From Whitmania pigra (Eukaryota; Annelida; Clitellata; Hirudinida; Haemopidae), in the NCBI GenBank assembly GCA_021613335.1, contig JAJTWR010000251.1:2146001-2210000 (forward strand): DNA of 64,000 nt. Reading direction: 5' to 3'. Position numbers and translations under genes: made by a program. Positions 12,075 to 26,226 of the stretch are shown one piece after another; the stretch's first letter is position 1; each line of letters opens with the position of its first letter. The notes beneath the pieces are model-generated. The model did not search any database. It was not told the origin of the DNA and saw only the letters and a program-made list of their open reading frames with translations.

Positions 12075-14783
12075 ATGTTTGTGGGACGTGTCACCAATTG
12101 TTTCTTCTTCATGAAGTTTTCCGATAAATGTTTTCTAAATCTTGAGAACTGTTCGAAATTTCTTGCCAGTACTCCATTCCTACGCTCTACACGTGCCACA
12201 TATTGTCAAGCAAAAGAAGCAGACGATATCGAGGTGGAATCGACGGGTCCATTGGGATTCCTGCCAGATGTGCGAAGATTAAAATTAGTTACATTCAATG
12301 ATAAAGCAGATGAAGAGGCTATAAGACATGATGAACAGCAAATTCAGGATGACCTGAAGTCAATGTCAGTTGACTCTGTTCTTCACAGGCCTTTCATAAC
12401 TGCAGATGACCCAGTGGTTGAGAAACTTTTTAAGGGCATAAAAAATGGTGAGCGAAGTGCGCTTGCACAGGGCATAACTTTGATTGAGAGCATTCACCCT
12501 GTAAAAAGAGCTCAAGGACAGTTTTTGGTGGGCGAGATTTTGGAGTACACTCGAAGGAAGCAAAAACATACTTTAAATACATTGAGCTCCTTTAGAATAG
12601 GTTAGTAGAGATAGGATAGATTACTTCATTATAATGATTATACTGAAATCACTTGATTAATCTAAATGCAGGTCTATCTGGACCACCAGGGGCAGGCAAG
12701 AGCACCCATATCGAAGCCCTAGGAAAAATGTTGACAGAGAGAAACCACAAAGTGGCGGTGCTGGCTGTTGACCCTTCCTCATCAACATCTGGAGGTCAGT
12801 GTAACATTGAACTAAGTGGCTTTACAACTTAACTTAGTATAATATTAAGTGGACATGAAAACTGTTTCAATGTTAATATAATAATGATAACGTATAAATG
12901 AATTAATATTAATAGAATTGACATCACATCAGCTTAGACTTGGTTATGCTTTATGCATAACAAAATAAACAGATATACCATATGCATAAGAACATCTTGG
13001 CCTTGAGGTTTTGCGATCGGACTTACTCCACCACAAAGATTGTCTCATTTGATTTGATGTTGTTGAAACCTGCTGACATTTTTAAATGCCATTATATTTT
13101 AGTTGTTATAATATTTATCAGATTACTTACTATTTTATGTAATTGTTTCTTTTGTAGGATCTTTGCTAGGAGACAAAACTAGAATGTTAAAATTGGCGCT
13201 AGACCCAAATGCTTACATCAGGCCATCTCCCAACTCAGGTAACCTGGGAGGAGTGACTAGGGTGACCAATGATGCCATTGTTCTCTGTGAAGGGGCTGGT
13301 TATGACATCATAATTGTGGAGACTGTCGGTTGGTCAATTAATTTTGCCGTTGATTATTTGAGATTTTATTTAAATGTGTTTTTATGAGAATCAGGAATTT
13401 TTTTTATGACAGGGTTTTTACATAATTGCTCTTATATTGCTTTAGTTAAAATTAGATTAATTTATGTCTGCTTGCATTTGATAAATATCTTGATTTCTTA
13501 TGCCAAAGGTGTTGGGCAATCAGAGTTTGCTGTGGCAGACATGGTGGATCTCTTTGAGCTGCTCCTCCCTCCTGCTGGTGGGGATGAACTCCAAGGTAGC
13601 CAATCACAGATAACCATTTCATTAATCATCAACTAACTTGAAAACAATATTATTAGAATATAAAATGCAGCCCATTGATTTGCCACTTTTTCATTTGCTA
13701 CAAAGTTGGTCAATGAGGATGAAAGCTCCACCATTTTTTTCCAGGAATCAAGAAGGGAATTGTGGAGGTGGCCGATATGGTTGTCATCAACAAGTCTGAT
13801 GGGGATCTTGTCCCAGCAGCGAGAAGAATTCAAATGGAATACATTAGCGCTATGAAGTTCATCAGGCCAAAGAATAAAGTCTGGAGGCCTTGTGTGAGTT
13901 GAGTTTCTTAAAGTTGCTATGCACCATCAAAAATCAACAGGTGTTATTAATCAAGACCAAATCCTTGTTACCATCATTACTGCCACCATTGTCAGGTGCT
14001 GAGAGTGTCTTCGATCAACAAAGAGGGCATGGACGAGATGTGGACAAAGATGAAGGAGTACAGGATGCTGATGAGCAAGTCAGGAGAACTGGAAAGACTT
14101 CGTCGGAAACAACATGTCTGTTGGATGCACAATCACATTCGAGATGGGCTCATCTCGGCTTTTAATCAGCTTCCGACCATCAAGACACTCACGCCCGAAC
14201 TTGAGACACTCGTCAGGAAGAATGCAATCACACCTGGACAGGTCCTTTAATCAAATAACCAGTTGGCGTTATCACTTTTTGTTTATGTAGTCACTATCGC
14301 CTACATGGTCATCAGCATTGCAATCATTATCTGATAATTTCTAGCTTTGTTTATTTATCTGATTTTTTGAGTATCCAAAAAGTATGTGAAAGCACTTTTT
14401 AACCAATCTACCATTTGTATAGCAACCTCAACAGAGGGTTATTGTTACCTGTCAGTGCAGACTGAGTTTTGAACACAATGCACTGTGACTGTCGCTACTG
14501 GCACTTCATGCCAGAATGCAACCCATTCGGCTAAGCTGCATGCCATTTTCATGTTTCCATTGTCAAACCAATCACCATCATCATGACTTCACTTCTATTA
14601 ATGAACCAGTAAACATTAACGTCATGTGCATGAGAGCTTATCAACATCTTATCCGAACAGGCAGCTGACAAAATCCTGCGACACTTCATAAAATTGGTCA
14701 ATGGAAAAAAGCCTGAAGATCTCCCAGAGCAAACGATTGTTCAGTCCCTACCAGGATACAGGAAGGGCTATTCAAATTATTGA
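12075..14783 (+). CDS. MMAA: Methylmalonic aciduria type A protein (MeaB-family GTPase), mitochondrial
   Basis: Seven exons join in frame: 12075-12600, 12672-12794, 13158-13328, 13509-13595, 13745-13893, 13996-14241, 14661-14783. They give 474 aa, or 462 aa if the second ATG at 12111 is used. MMAA is a mitochondrial G3E GTPase that gates adenosylcobalamin loading onto methylmalonyl-CoA mutase and protects that enzyme. The P-loop G-P-P-G-A-G-K-S-T opens exon 2. V-D-P-S-S follows, the switch sequence E-T-V-G-V-G-Q-S-E spans the exon 3/4 junction, and N-K-S-D is the base-specificity loop. The N-terminus is Ser/Arg/Lys/Phe-rich, fitting a mitochondrial presequence. The C-terminal dimerisation region ends Y-R-K-G-Y-S-N-Y. 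Length and order match animal MMAA, and nothing looks broken. The gene ends 394 bp from the AQR stop codon in tail-to-tail orientation. Confidence 0.95.
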
Positions 14784-15177
14784 GCAGGACACTGGTAAAC
14801 TTTTAGAACCAGAGAATAAAAAACATATTTGTCACCTTAATTTGTTCAGGATACATTTAAAAATATGTATACCTCTCTAATTGGCCGAGTATTAAGTAGC
14901 CAATTGGAAATACACCCTAATGGTTTGGGTGATTCAAATGTCCTGTTCAAGCATCAAACCCAATAGTGTATTTCGTGGCCCTCATTCATTGGTGGCAATT
15001 TAGCATTTGGATGCAGTACATCTTCAGTTCCAAAATTTATAATAATGAAAGCAACAAAAAAAAAAACCCAGTAATTACAGGAATATGAAAGCCAGTCTAC
15101 CATTGTATTGCAAAACTTCACGAGCTTATATGCAAATGATTGAGCTATAGTCTACGTTGTTTTGGTCATCATTTCTT

Positions 15178-18100
15178 TCACTCCTCCATTTTGTCACTAT
15201 CAGCGGATGATTGGTTGTTTGGGATTTCTTCCTGTTGCTTTGGTTCCTCATTGGCAGTCTCCACGGGATCATTGTTTTTCTCGATAGATTGATCTTCAGC
15301 TCTTTAAAACAAAAAATTAATTAAGCAATGCAATGATGTTAAAATGTTAGCAGTAGCAAGTATTACTGAGAAACTAGTTGCTAAAATGTTTTGAATAAAT
15401 CAGTAATTAGTGGTAAATTAAGCAGCTATTAATAACAAGTACAAACATTATACCACCACATAACTAATACATCCACTGCAGTTGCATCACTTACATTTTC
15501 CCATTCTCTTTCACTTGTTCTTCAGTATCCTTGTCTTCCTCAGACTCCCCTACTTCTTTATTATTAGTTTTATTTTCCTCGGCCTCATCATCATCACTGC
15601 TATCACCCTGATATTCTTCATTCAGCTTGTGTGCAATACGATCATTGTTTGCTTCTTGCTCTTTGGCACGTTCCTCTGCCTGAAATTGGTTATACATTAT
15701 TATCAATTAACCGATGAATAACAATAACATGCCACTGAGCAGGAGCATATACTAGTGCATTCACTAAGCGCTAAGGTTGAAAAGCAATGTAAAGGGCCCA
15801 ATTTGCTCCCGGAGCCGGGAGTTGAACTCCAACTTGCCCAAACTTGGGAGCTCAGGAATGGGTATGTAATGTTTCTGAGACCAACCTCTGTCCTTAGCAG
15901 CTGTTGCTGTTGTTCATATTCTCTGAGGAAGCCTTGAGCCTTATCTCTGTAGAAGTTATGGACAAACTGAGTCATGTGGGACATGTCCTGTATGATCAGT
16001 GGAGGACAGTCTGGCAGATGACCCACCTGATCAAAGAAATTAAGCAAATGAGCCTTCAAGTCTTACATTACATATAGTATGCAAATGTATAAGCATGCAT
16101 ATAATATTAATGATAGTAATAATAATACTTAATAATGAAAAATTGAAAGCAAACGCACAGGTCTGATTGTGCTGTAGTTCTCCATGGGCAATAGGTGGAG
16201 TTGAAGAGGTTGCGACATGAGCTGTGAAAAGGTCGGCTTGAGTTCAAGGCAGTTCATGAACAGGCTGACTCTGGCGAAAATGTACAGCCCAAGACGAGCC
16301 CTAGACATGGCAACCACAAGACGACGTATGTCCCTGAATAATTTAAATTAATCAGACACCACTGTGCTACATAATTATTAAATAATACATCATATTATCA
16401 TAACATCGTCATCGCAATATATAAATATCATAATTAACAATGATAGACCTCAATATCATCATACCTGAGGTGACCCACATTCTTGGTCCTGACAAGACTC
16501 AACAGTATGATGTCATTCTGCTGACCTTGGTACCTGTCCACTGTTGTAATCTGTGCAGGTGGTGGTCATAATGATATTTTAATTTATAATGTTCGTGTAG
16601 TTAAATAATAACAACAATAAACGTTAATAATGTTTTAATGCACAAACAAAATAAATAAACTAATTAATTACTGCTTGAGTATATTTCAATAAAAACATGC
16701 CAGTAACTTTAACTTGAGCTTAAAATGAAAGTGGCAACTGACTATATGTGGCTTTCCCAAGAGTGAATTTTTGGCACATCTCTCCTGTATGACATCCCTT
16801 ATGAGATGTTTCTGTCCATTGTAGGTGGTCAGAATGGATATTCTCTCAGCAGGATATCCGAGCAGACGAAGATAAATATACATGGAGCAAACGTATTCCG
16901 CCTCTCCAAGATTCTGTCATGAAAAAGAAGTTATCGTTACTAATTATCACACTTATTATACACTTTTTTATTTATTATAATTAAATAATATATCAACCTG
17001 ATAGAAGAAAGGGTTGGGCTCTGATTCCCCAACTCCATTGAAATCTTGGACATCTATGAGTTGATAGTCAAAGAAGAATCCCGGGTTGGCCCTGAGGTAC
17101 TCGGGCTGCGACGTCAGATGAGGCAGGTTTCCCAGGTTCTTGTAGCGCCAGCTGAAGAGTTTGCAGATGCTGCAACAAAGGTTGGAAAATCCGAACGATC
17201 GGATATCAGTAAGTGTGGCTCAAAATTGAAATCATAACGAAATCAAGTCCTCACCTCGGCCTGGAACGTCCCTGGGCGTCGAGATCAACCGTTGGATACC
17301 CTATCTTTACAAATCTGGTGAAGAGAGACTGCTCCATGTTGGAGAATTTCTGGAAGGCCATGTTCTTGATGACGGGGGGCAGCTGGTGATGGTCCCCGAT
17401 CATGATCCATCTCAAAAGGCGGTTATGGCCATATTCGGGATTCTGAAAGTGTTTCGGTTATTAAAGTGGTCAGAAACAAGATCCGGGCAATTTGTACAAA
17501 GATAATTACTAAATCGTAACTCTATGAATATCACAAATTGCATAATTAATAATAATATAATTATTGCCAACATTACAAAATCAAATAATTTATACATTTA
17601 CTGCCAATATCATTAAATAATATTAATAAATTGAATGCTTAATATTAATATATTTATCGTTGACTCACCTGGAGAAGCAAAGGTATGAAAGTCTCAATCT
17701 CTAGTATTTGAGCACTTTCTTCCATGAGAATGTTTTCGTATTGAAATCCTGCCTCGACGAGGTCCCTTCTTTTGAGTGCTGCATGAGTGCAAGTCATGGC
17801 GATGATCTTTGCCTCTTTGATGAGCAGGTATCGAACCCTGTCTCTGCCATTTCTCAGGAGCTCAAAAGGTCGAAATTCCTAAATATGCAATTTTATGATA
17901 ACATTGTTAGAAACATAATAAATATAATAAAAGATAGAAATGTAATAATGTTATAATAAACAGAACAACATAACAGATAGCTATTATTAATTTTAATAAT
18001 CAAAAACTGATTAATAATAAATCAAACACACAATATCATCATAAGAAATGTCAGTAGCCATGATCATGTAACATCCTAACCTCAAGTTGTGAGAAGATCT

Positions 18101-18915
18101 TCCTGATGTATCTGAAGCAACCCTCTGCAATTTCCATGTCTTCATCAAAAGATACCCCCTTGAACAGGGGTTGAGGTGCATCCTCAAAGAATCTGGCAAA
18201 GGGAAAGTGCTGCGAAACTTCTTCCACCAACTTCTTTGGCCTGACTTTCGATAGGAACTCTTCGTACTTGGCCTGAATCTGATTAAGATAAATTAGTAAA
18301 TGTGTTTAATGATTTTCCACAAGCATTCATAGGAAAAACCATCATGAATTATTAAATATGATAATAGATATAAAATGTATCCATGATATCTGCACAATTA
18401 AATTACAAGCAATACAAATGTTGATGCCCATTGCTTAATTAATCACATCTCGCTTAAACATTATCCTCGATAATGCAACGAACCGGCACTTACCTGTGTG
18501 AAGAAGTAGCCAGCTGACTCACAGGTGTGTTCCTGATATAGTGGAATGTCGAGGCTGACCTGTAACCTTTTGACCTCAGCCAGAAGCTCCAATCTCTTTG
18601 CCAGGACAAAGTTCACTCTGCCATATCTGAAAAGAAAGCAGAACGCATGTGAATCAATTGTAAAGGAGTTATGCATTAAAGCCAAATTGTCTATTAATAT
18701 TGATGTATTGCTAAAAATATTAACCTGCTATAATCTTTGTCAGTTTCAAGCTCCTCCTCTCCATGACCCAGCCTGAGCAGATGCCTCTTCTCGATGTCGA
18801 GGCACATGATCTTCTCAAACAATTGATTGAGGGCCTGACCAATCAGAACAGAGTGTTAGTTTTGAATGACCATGAGAGACCAGTTATCAATAATATAAGT
18901 AATGATGATGATGAC

Positions 18916-18968
<53 letters not shown>

Positions 18969-21900
18969 CATCCATTATAAGCACTTTCTGACCTGATTGG
19001 AGTGTGTCACAATGAGTGTCCTCTGCTCAGGAAAGTTGTGATAAATGTTGGATATGATCTGAACTGCCACATCAGTTTTTCCAGTACCTGGGGGTCCAAC
19101 CACCATCGTCAGACCTGGTTGCATGCCTGATCTTATGGCCTCAACCTGGGTTTTTGTGAAGGGGATTTGGTTCCTGTGAAGACAATGAATTTCATGATAT
19201 TAATGTTTATTTTTGGTTATTTTTTTATTACTGCCATCTAATTCCATCCACTGAGTTGCTTGCATTAAATTACACATGTATATTTCAGATGCAATTCAAT
19301 GTATAATTCAATGTGATTGAATGTATAAGAACATTTAGGCATGAATTTAAGCAAAATAAAAATAAATAGAAAAAAAATACTGACCTTTTTGGCTGGTTGA
19401 AGAGATAAGGGCCCCTGTTAATGTGGACATACGGCTCCACCAAAATGACCTCCTCATCCTCCCCTGTTTTCACATCCTTAGTGTTGCCGAAAGTCAACCT
19501 TTTTTAAGGTTAAATCAATTAAATTCACAAACCAAGCACAATTTTCAATAAGGCAAACAAATGAACACCGGATCAATGGCACCCATCAACATCATCATCA
19601 CCACTCACTTGTAAGGAGGCCTGGTGTTGTCTTCTTCTTCCTGAACATCCAGCTCCCTCCTAATTTTTTTGGCTTCATTTTCAGTAGCAAACTTTTTCAG
19701 CATCACTTTGTGGTCGGGGAAGGACGACCTGAGGTGTCTGAAGTCGAGAAAGGTGTCATTCCAGTCGAGAGTGGAAAGGGTTCCCTCCATTCTGTAAATG
19801 AGCAGCAATCATTGTAGCATTTCATACCCAGTTCTCGAAGGGCCACTGTCATAACATCATAAACTGACATGGTCATCATCACTATCGTTATCATCATCAT
19901 CACTATCATTATCATCATCATCACCACCGTCATTATAATAATTGGCCACAAACTTCGAGTAGTGGGCGGAGTACGTGCCCCCGTATCCGAGGATGTGTTC
20001 TTGCAACCACTTTGGAATGACACACTGAGTGTTCATGAGATCCCTGATTGTTTCCAGGACTGCTTTGAAGTTGTTTTCCTTTGGTTTCCTCCTCATCACC
20101 ACGTTGAAGCTTACATATGGGTCCTGTGCATTGGCATTCAGAGTATTAGTTTGATTGGGTTCTGAGGCTGCGGGTTCAAGACCCAGGTCAGACAATTTGA
20201 GACAGTTAACATCCCAACTAATTGTTAACAATTAATTATTTAATTTTTGCCCTTTCATATCGTAACAGGCTGATTCTAAAATATCCTGTTCAAGACTTAG
20301 GCCTAATTGCTAGAATAATAATAATAAACTGTTCTGTTCAATTATGTTGTAGCACAACTTAATAACCATCATCAGTGAAATTGATACCAACCTCTGCTCC
20401 TTTGTTGATGTTATCAATGTCCCTCTGGTATTGGTTGGGATCCAAGATGACTCTGAAAGTCCTGCTATCTCCAGAAACCACTGGCTTTGGCTCCATTCCT
20501 GATCATGCAGAAAATGACAGTAATTCAAAATGTAATTGGTCGTCACAAGAACCAATCAGAACTCACCTTCTTCTATGACCTTTCCCGTGTCGTCCAGCAT
20601 TCCTTCGACTTCACAACCTCTGACGTACACCAGGCCAACCTTTATTATAATTAGTTTGTATTTAAATATTAATGTCACATTGTCACAGCCTCATCCATCT
20701 TCAACTCACCTGAGGCAGGAAAGGCTTCTTGTAATCGAAAGGTGTTCCACTGGGGTTGAGAGGGCGGAGGGTGATCAGGAAAACAATGTCGTGCTTTCTC
20801 AGGCCTGATTGGTCAATCGATTGTATCATTGTAATGGTTAATAATATTATTTTTTTATTCGCATTAAGTGCAAATTACATTACTTTCTTTTTAATTGTTC
20901 TTTCTTGAATCATAATAAATTAGCACTAACCAGCAGAACATTTAGAACTTTAAATCGATTAAAACAAATTACAAATGATAAATAAATCGCTGCCCACCTT
21001 CCCACTCTCTCCTGATTTCTGACCTGAGTCTCAGATTAACAGTCAGGTCCGCCTTCACTCTGGCAGGATGGTTCTCACCCACATTCGGCTTTGCAACCTG
21101 AAGTGATGTATTATAAAATAATAATAAAAAATGCTAATAAGAACGGCCACAGATTGCTCAGAATGATTAACATAAATTATTAATAAAAACTCCACTGCTT
21201 ACCTCCACTACAGCAAAGCCTTCAATTGGATGAGCCATTCGAGCCCAGCCTCCAAAGGTGCAGGATCCATCGCATCCGAGCCTGGATTTGAATGTAATCA
21301 TTCAATTGATAACACTTAATCAAAACATTTACATTAAATTCAAATAATGCAATTGCATCTGAGCTCACCAAGGCTTCATTCTGAATATGGCATCTTCAAT
21401 GTCTTGTCTGATTTCATCTGAAAAAAATAAATTCATGCTTGACAACTGTTCAAATCATATCAATTTGTAAGCAAGATGCAAAATCATTTTGATGCCCAGA
21501 TTTTTTACATTTAAATCTTCAATTCACTTTTAAACTATGATCAAAACAATGAAATTCTTAACAATTACAAAGAAGACTTTAAATGCAAAAATCGTAAACC
21601 TACATGTCGACTCGAGTCTGAAAAGATCAAAATTCCTGAGCAGGTAATCATGGTTTGTCAGGAAGAGTAGGTTGAGCTTCGGGAGAGCCAGACCACCTGT
21701 GAATTAACATTTAAATAATTAATCCATTAACATATCTAGATGGTCATGCAAAACAAAACATACAACATGTCACATGATAGTATAATAGTGTATTAATAAA
21801 AATTTATAATATTACTACTACATAGTAATGTTATTTGGAGCTCTGTAAAGTCATGACAAGAAAGTTGTAATAACAATCTATAACTATGAACCGCCGTCAA

Positions 21901-24900
21901 ATGCAAATAATCACAGAATTACAAAATCACAACCAATAAAAACCAGTGATTAGTCCTAAACCATTTAAGATCACGGCTAATAAAAATCATTGATGAATTT
22001 TCGATCAACCAACCAGAAGCAGCCTGTCTATTGTCAGAACCGTGGTACTGTGTGGGGACGACATTCTCATCCCAAATGATGTCTTCAGTGGGATACAGGG
22101 GCATCTCGTTTAGTCTGTCCAGTTGTGACTGTCTCCTCTCCAGGTGATACACCTGAATGAGAATGAACAATGATATGTGATTATTCATATTTTACGAGAT
22201 CTTATCAACCTGGATCTTAAAACAGCAGCTTGCCAAGAGTGTATTACAATAATTAATAATGTATGCAATTTATAAAATGTTTTGCTCACCAAAACCTCCT
22301 TGAGAAATTCAGATGAGAATTCCTCATGATTCGAGTCGTCTGCTTCATTTATCAAGTTGAGACGAGCTGCCAGTTCATGAAGTCTTTCATTGCTAAAGTG
22401 TTGATGAAAATATTAATATTATGAATTATTAACATGAATTAATTATTATCAACATGGATTATTATTATTATTATTATTAATACTACCACTACATCAAGAC
22501 AACTTACGACAATAGGTCAAGATGTTCCAAGAGAGACTTCCTCTGATCAATTCCAGCAACATGACTCATGCTCAGCCTTTTGAGCTCCTCAAAGTTCTTG
22601 AAGGCAATTCTCTAGAAATATGTTAAAGAGGTAATTTACATGTAAATATTCATTTGTTATCCCAATAATAATAAGAAGAATAATGATGATGATGATGATG
22701 ATAATTACAGTCACACATGCTATATCACCATTTATCTGTTTTTATGACAGTAATATTATTCATGAATTCCATCAAATTCATTTGAACAACCAGAATTTTG
22801 GGTATCAACACTTTGTTTAAACACCAAAAATTTAGTAGATTCAGCCTGAAGAGCATCTTTTGTTTTGTGTCCTACCTGGAGCCTGGTGATCTTGTCGTAA
22901 TGATTGGTCATCATCTCTGCATCAGTGAGTGCTTCTCCCGCCCTGTCGTTTATTTCGAACCTGCAGTAGAACTGGAACCTGTCCAACAGCTGCCTGAACA
23001 AATGCCCCTCCTTGTCGCGCTTCGCCAGACCGGACATGCGGCATCTGTTTGACGATCGAGGTTAAAGGTTGTTAGATAAAGATCTGTATCTAGTCATTAC
23101 TAGTGATTCCCGTTGCTAATTACGCTAATGTTAATGGCTATTAATATTATTAATTATGTTAATGCTAATTAATAAGCACATTAGATGAATGAATATATGC
23201 CTACAAGTTATTTTGAAGTCAATGCTAGCTGCCAACAAATGCTAACATTAAATGCTAATTATTGTTTTTAAGGACACTGTGGCCAGTGACAAATTACAAA
23301 TATAGTAAGCTCTACTCACCTGACAACAACATGCATGGAGTCAATGAGGAGAGACAGAAACCTTCTGTGCGAGATCTGTGTTTGGATGTCATTCATCCAC
23401 TCGAGGAAACGCTCGCAATAATAAATACGACCCGGTTCAACATGACCTGAAACAATTACAAATAGTAATTTTTACGAATTTGGTACTGAGTATCACATCA
23501 ACAAAACATTAAAACCTTATCAGGGTTCTGGCTGCACAAAGCAAACATTTAATGTGATATAATATGAAATATAATTTTTTAAATAAGACCACTTAAACAT
23601 CCATGTCAATGAATCAAATACCACGAAACAGATGTCATAAAAATACTTAAAAATTCAAATCTACGCAATAAAAATTAATTATTCGGATACAGATTCGTAA
23701 AATTAAATTCACCTTCGCTTTTAATCCCATCCAGTACCGAGAAAAACCTGTGAATGTGTTTAGCGATGAAAGCACTCTCTGTTTCCATTTTCAACTTTTT
23801 GTCGTCGGGCAACATATTCAAGGTTTTCATTTCCCTTTTCCAGTATTTCTTGTAGATTTTGTATTCCTTGAAAACATGCTCCCTCATGCTCTGCATTAAG
23901 ATTATGTGAAATGTACCCATTAATATTGCTCTAGTAAGCAACAAATGTCCTAATGACACAATAAACAAGACTTGATGCAGTTCAATTTATACAGAATATA
24001 AATAATTATGGTAATTAAGGTAAATAATTAATGCAATAATTCAATGAAGAGAATAAAAAAGAATATTAAATAAATGACTTATGAACAGAATCTAAAGGAA
24101 TATAAACTTACATTTGTGACGTGTAGCCAAGTCATGAGCCTTGTGAGCTTCTGAACATATTCCCTTATGAATTGGTTCCCCTATTTCAGTTGAAATCAAC
24201 ATTTCAATTTCAAGGCATTCAACATTGGCATTTAATTTAAAATTCAAACAAATTATGAAGAAACACAAAATTTTTCAAAAACATGGAAACTATCAATTAA
24301 TTAAATACAACATTTACACTGAAATCTATAAGCATCATCATAATCATAATCATCTTAATCACCATCATTTAACTGCCACTAACCAGGCTGTTGAAGGCGT
24401 TGATGAAGAACGTCATGGCAACGCACAACTCCTCAAAGGACAAAGAGCTGTCGAGGCTGAATTCCATGGAACGATGGAAGAAGTCCGAAAAGTTCTCAGG
24501 GGAAGATTCAAAGCACTGTGATGATGATGATGATATTGATAATTAGTTATCTTGGTGGTAATGATAGTGATTATTGTCATAGAAATTATTAATGGGCTAA
24601 ACAATCATTGGAAAATTTATTTCTTGCTTCATAGAATTATAATAATAATAATCATTGTAATAATAGTAATGCAAATTAGCTCAAGAAGCTGAATTATGAG
24701 GTGGTAAGGGCAACGTTGTTGATGATGGCGATGGAAGAATTCCACAAGATTCAAGCACCCACCTCCCAAGCTTGGACTCTTTCCCTGCACTTCTCATTCA
24801 CCATGGCTATGATGGACATTATGTGAGCTTTTGAAGCCTGTTTAAGATTTAATAGAAAATATTTTTATACTGCCTTAATCCATAAATAAGTGGCTAATTT

Positions 24901-25878
24901 TTAACAGGGCTAATAAAAAGAATTCCTATTAATTTATTAAACCATTACAATTGATCTAACAATTAATAACTCCAGACACTAATTTCTGACTTACATTTAC
25001 ACTGTAGTTTGGCCACAGATAATTCTCGAGGTATTGAGAGAACTCAAGAATCGTAATCCTCCTTGTGAGGAACTGTGTTCCAACCAACTCTTTTTCATAA
25101 ATATCTTGGATGACCTACAATCATATTTTCAAACTTTAATTTTGAATCCATTCTACAATCTAAAGACTGACATGGATAAGTTGCTTCATATTTGAAAAAT
25201 ATTGAAGAGTATGAGGTGAGCCATCACATAAAAAACTATGTTTACTTGGAATGGATGTTAACATTAAATAACAAACAAAATTCTGTACCTGTGCATTGAA
25301 TGGAAGCTTTGGAACATTTCCAACTGGTGCCCAATATTGAACTGACAACTAAAATCAAATCATTATGAAAGGTCAATGTACATACATTCAATTAATCAAT
25401 ATAAAATACACTTTGTAAAATGAAAACTAATGAACTCTTTTAAATATTCCATGATCTATATTGAGTGATTAATTTTTTAATGTGACATATTAAGGAATGA
25501 ATTTAAGCAACAGCAATTAAAAGTCAGATATCAAATAATTTACATTTAAATTAAATTACATGTAAATCTAATAAGCATCAGCAATAACCACTTCCAGAAT
25601 ATAAATTAATACATATTAGTTCTCTAGGACTTAGCAAATAATCCAACAACAGAAACAATATCAAAAATTGTATTAATCAAACACAAACATATAATATTAA
25701 ATAAAATTTAAATGTGAACATAAAATTTCAACAAATTCTGTGAGTCTCCGCAACTATATAAGGATTCGCGCATTATAAAACTATGAAATCACGAAATTTC
25801 ACAAACCCGAGTGATGGCATCAGTCTGAACTTGCTCTAAAGTTGGAGCGGGATTATATTTACGTTCCGCCTGGCTCAT
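15178..25878 (-). CDS. AQR: Aquarius (AQR), intron-binding SF1 RNA helicase of the spliceosome
   Basis: Thirty-five exons join in frame to 1494 aa, close to the usual length: 25878-25807, 25348-25289, 25114-24995, 24837-24763, 24515-24384, 24180-24112, 23890-23713, 23446-23320, 23044-22876, 22611-22508, 22392-22290, 22152-22014, 21696-21604, 21417-21369, 21281-21203, 21097-20998, 20804-20710, 20639-20567, 20498-20392, 20123-19954, 19791-19609, 19498-19385, 19173-18993, 18834-18725, 18626-18494, 18278-18081, 17878-17669, 17442-17255, 17169-16998, 16913-16743, 16550-16465, 16333-16159, 16026-15886, 15679-15495, 15301-15178. AQR binds introns upstream of the branch site and works with the IBC/SYF1 complex. 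The N-terminal ARM-like half is followed by the helicase core: G-P-P-G-T-G-K-T (830-837), M-E-E-S-A-Q near 1064 (animals usually E-E-A-A), [21 protein letters not shown] and A-M-S-R-A-R. The C-terminus is an acidic D/E-rich tail. Two introns use the uncommon donor gtttgt. No disruption was seen. Confidence 0.95.
18906..18968. repeat. (TAA/AAT)n microsatellite in AQR intron
   Basis: About 20 nearly perfect AAT units follow a short GATGATGAT run. The tract lies in the short AQR intron 18835-18992 and occupies much of it. The neighbouring exons remain in frame. Confidence 0.9.
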
Positions 25879-26226
25879 TTCCAATTCTGAAAATTTTCGG
25901 CAACTAAAGAGCGATATATAGTTTATTTCAAATACCCACCGCCAATGATAACCTAATATAAAAGATAAGCATTTGCATGTCCAAACACAATATTAAAATA
26001 GTGTTAAAATTTAATTTATCTAAAAACATTACATTTATTTTTAATCCAAAATGAAAAAATGCTTCGTTATGCAAAACTGATTGACCAATTGCTGGGCGTA
26101 ACCAGATAAATACACCACGAGTAGTAGCGCGGCTAGATTTCGATTAGCTGTCTGCGTTGCCATCGTTGGGCGCTCCAGATAGTGGACTTTAAAAGTGGTA
26201 GTGCATCTTTTCTAAAACGGTTTGAA
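25879..26226. promoter_or_regulatory. Probable bidirectional promoter between AQR and NHERF
   Basis: Only 348 bp separate the AQR start codon (reading left) from the NHERF start codon (reading right), so this interval should hold both 5' UTRs and both core promoters. No TATA box is positioned convincingly for either gene. This is an inference from gene geometry. Confidence 0.5.

Noticed and set aside
15782..15870. tRNA-like or SINE-like sequence in an AQR intron
   Set aside because: On the minus strand gttcaactc resembles a Pol III B box and a short hairpin is present, but no convincing A box, cloverleaf or flanking duplication could be found.
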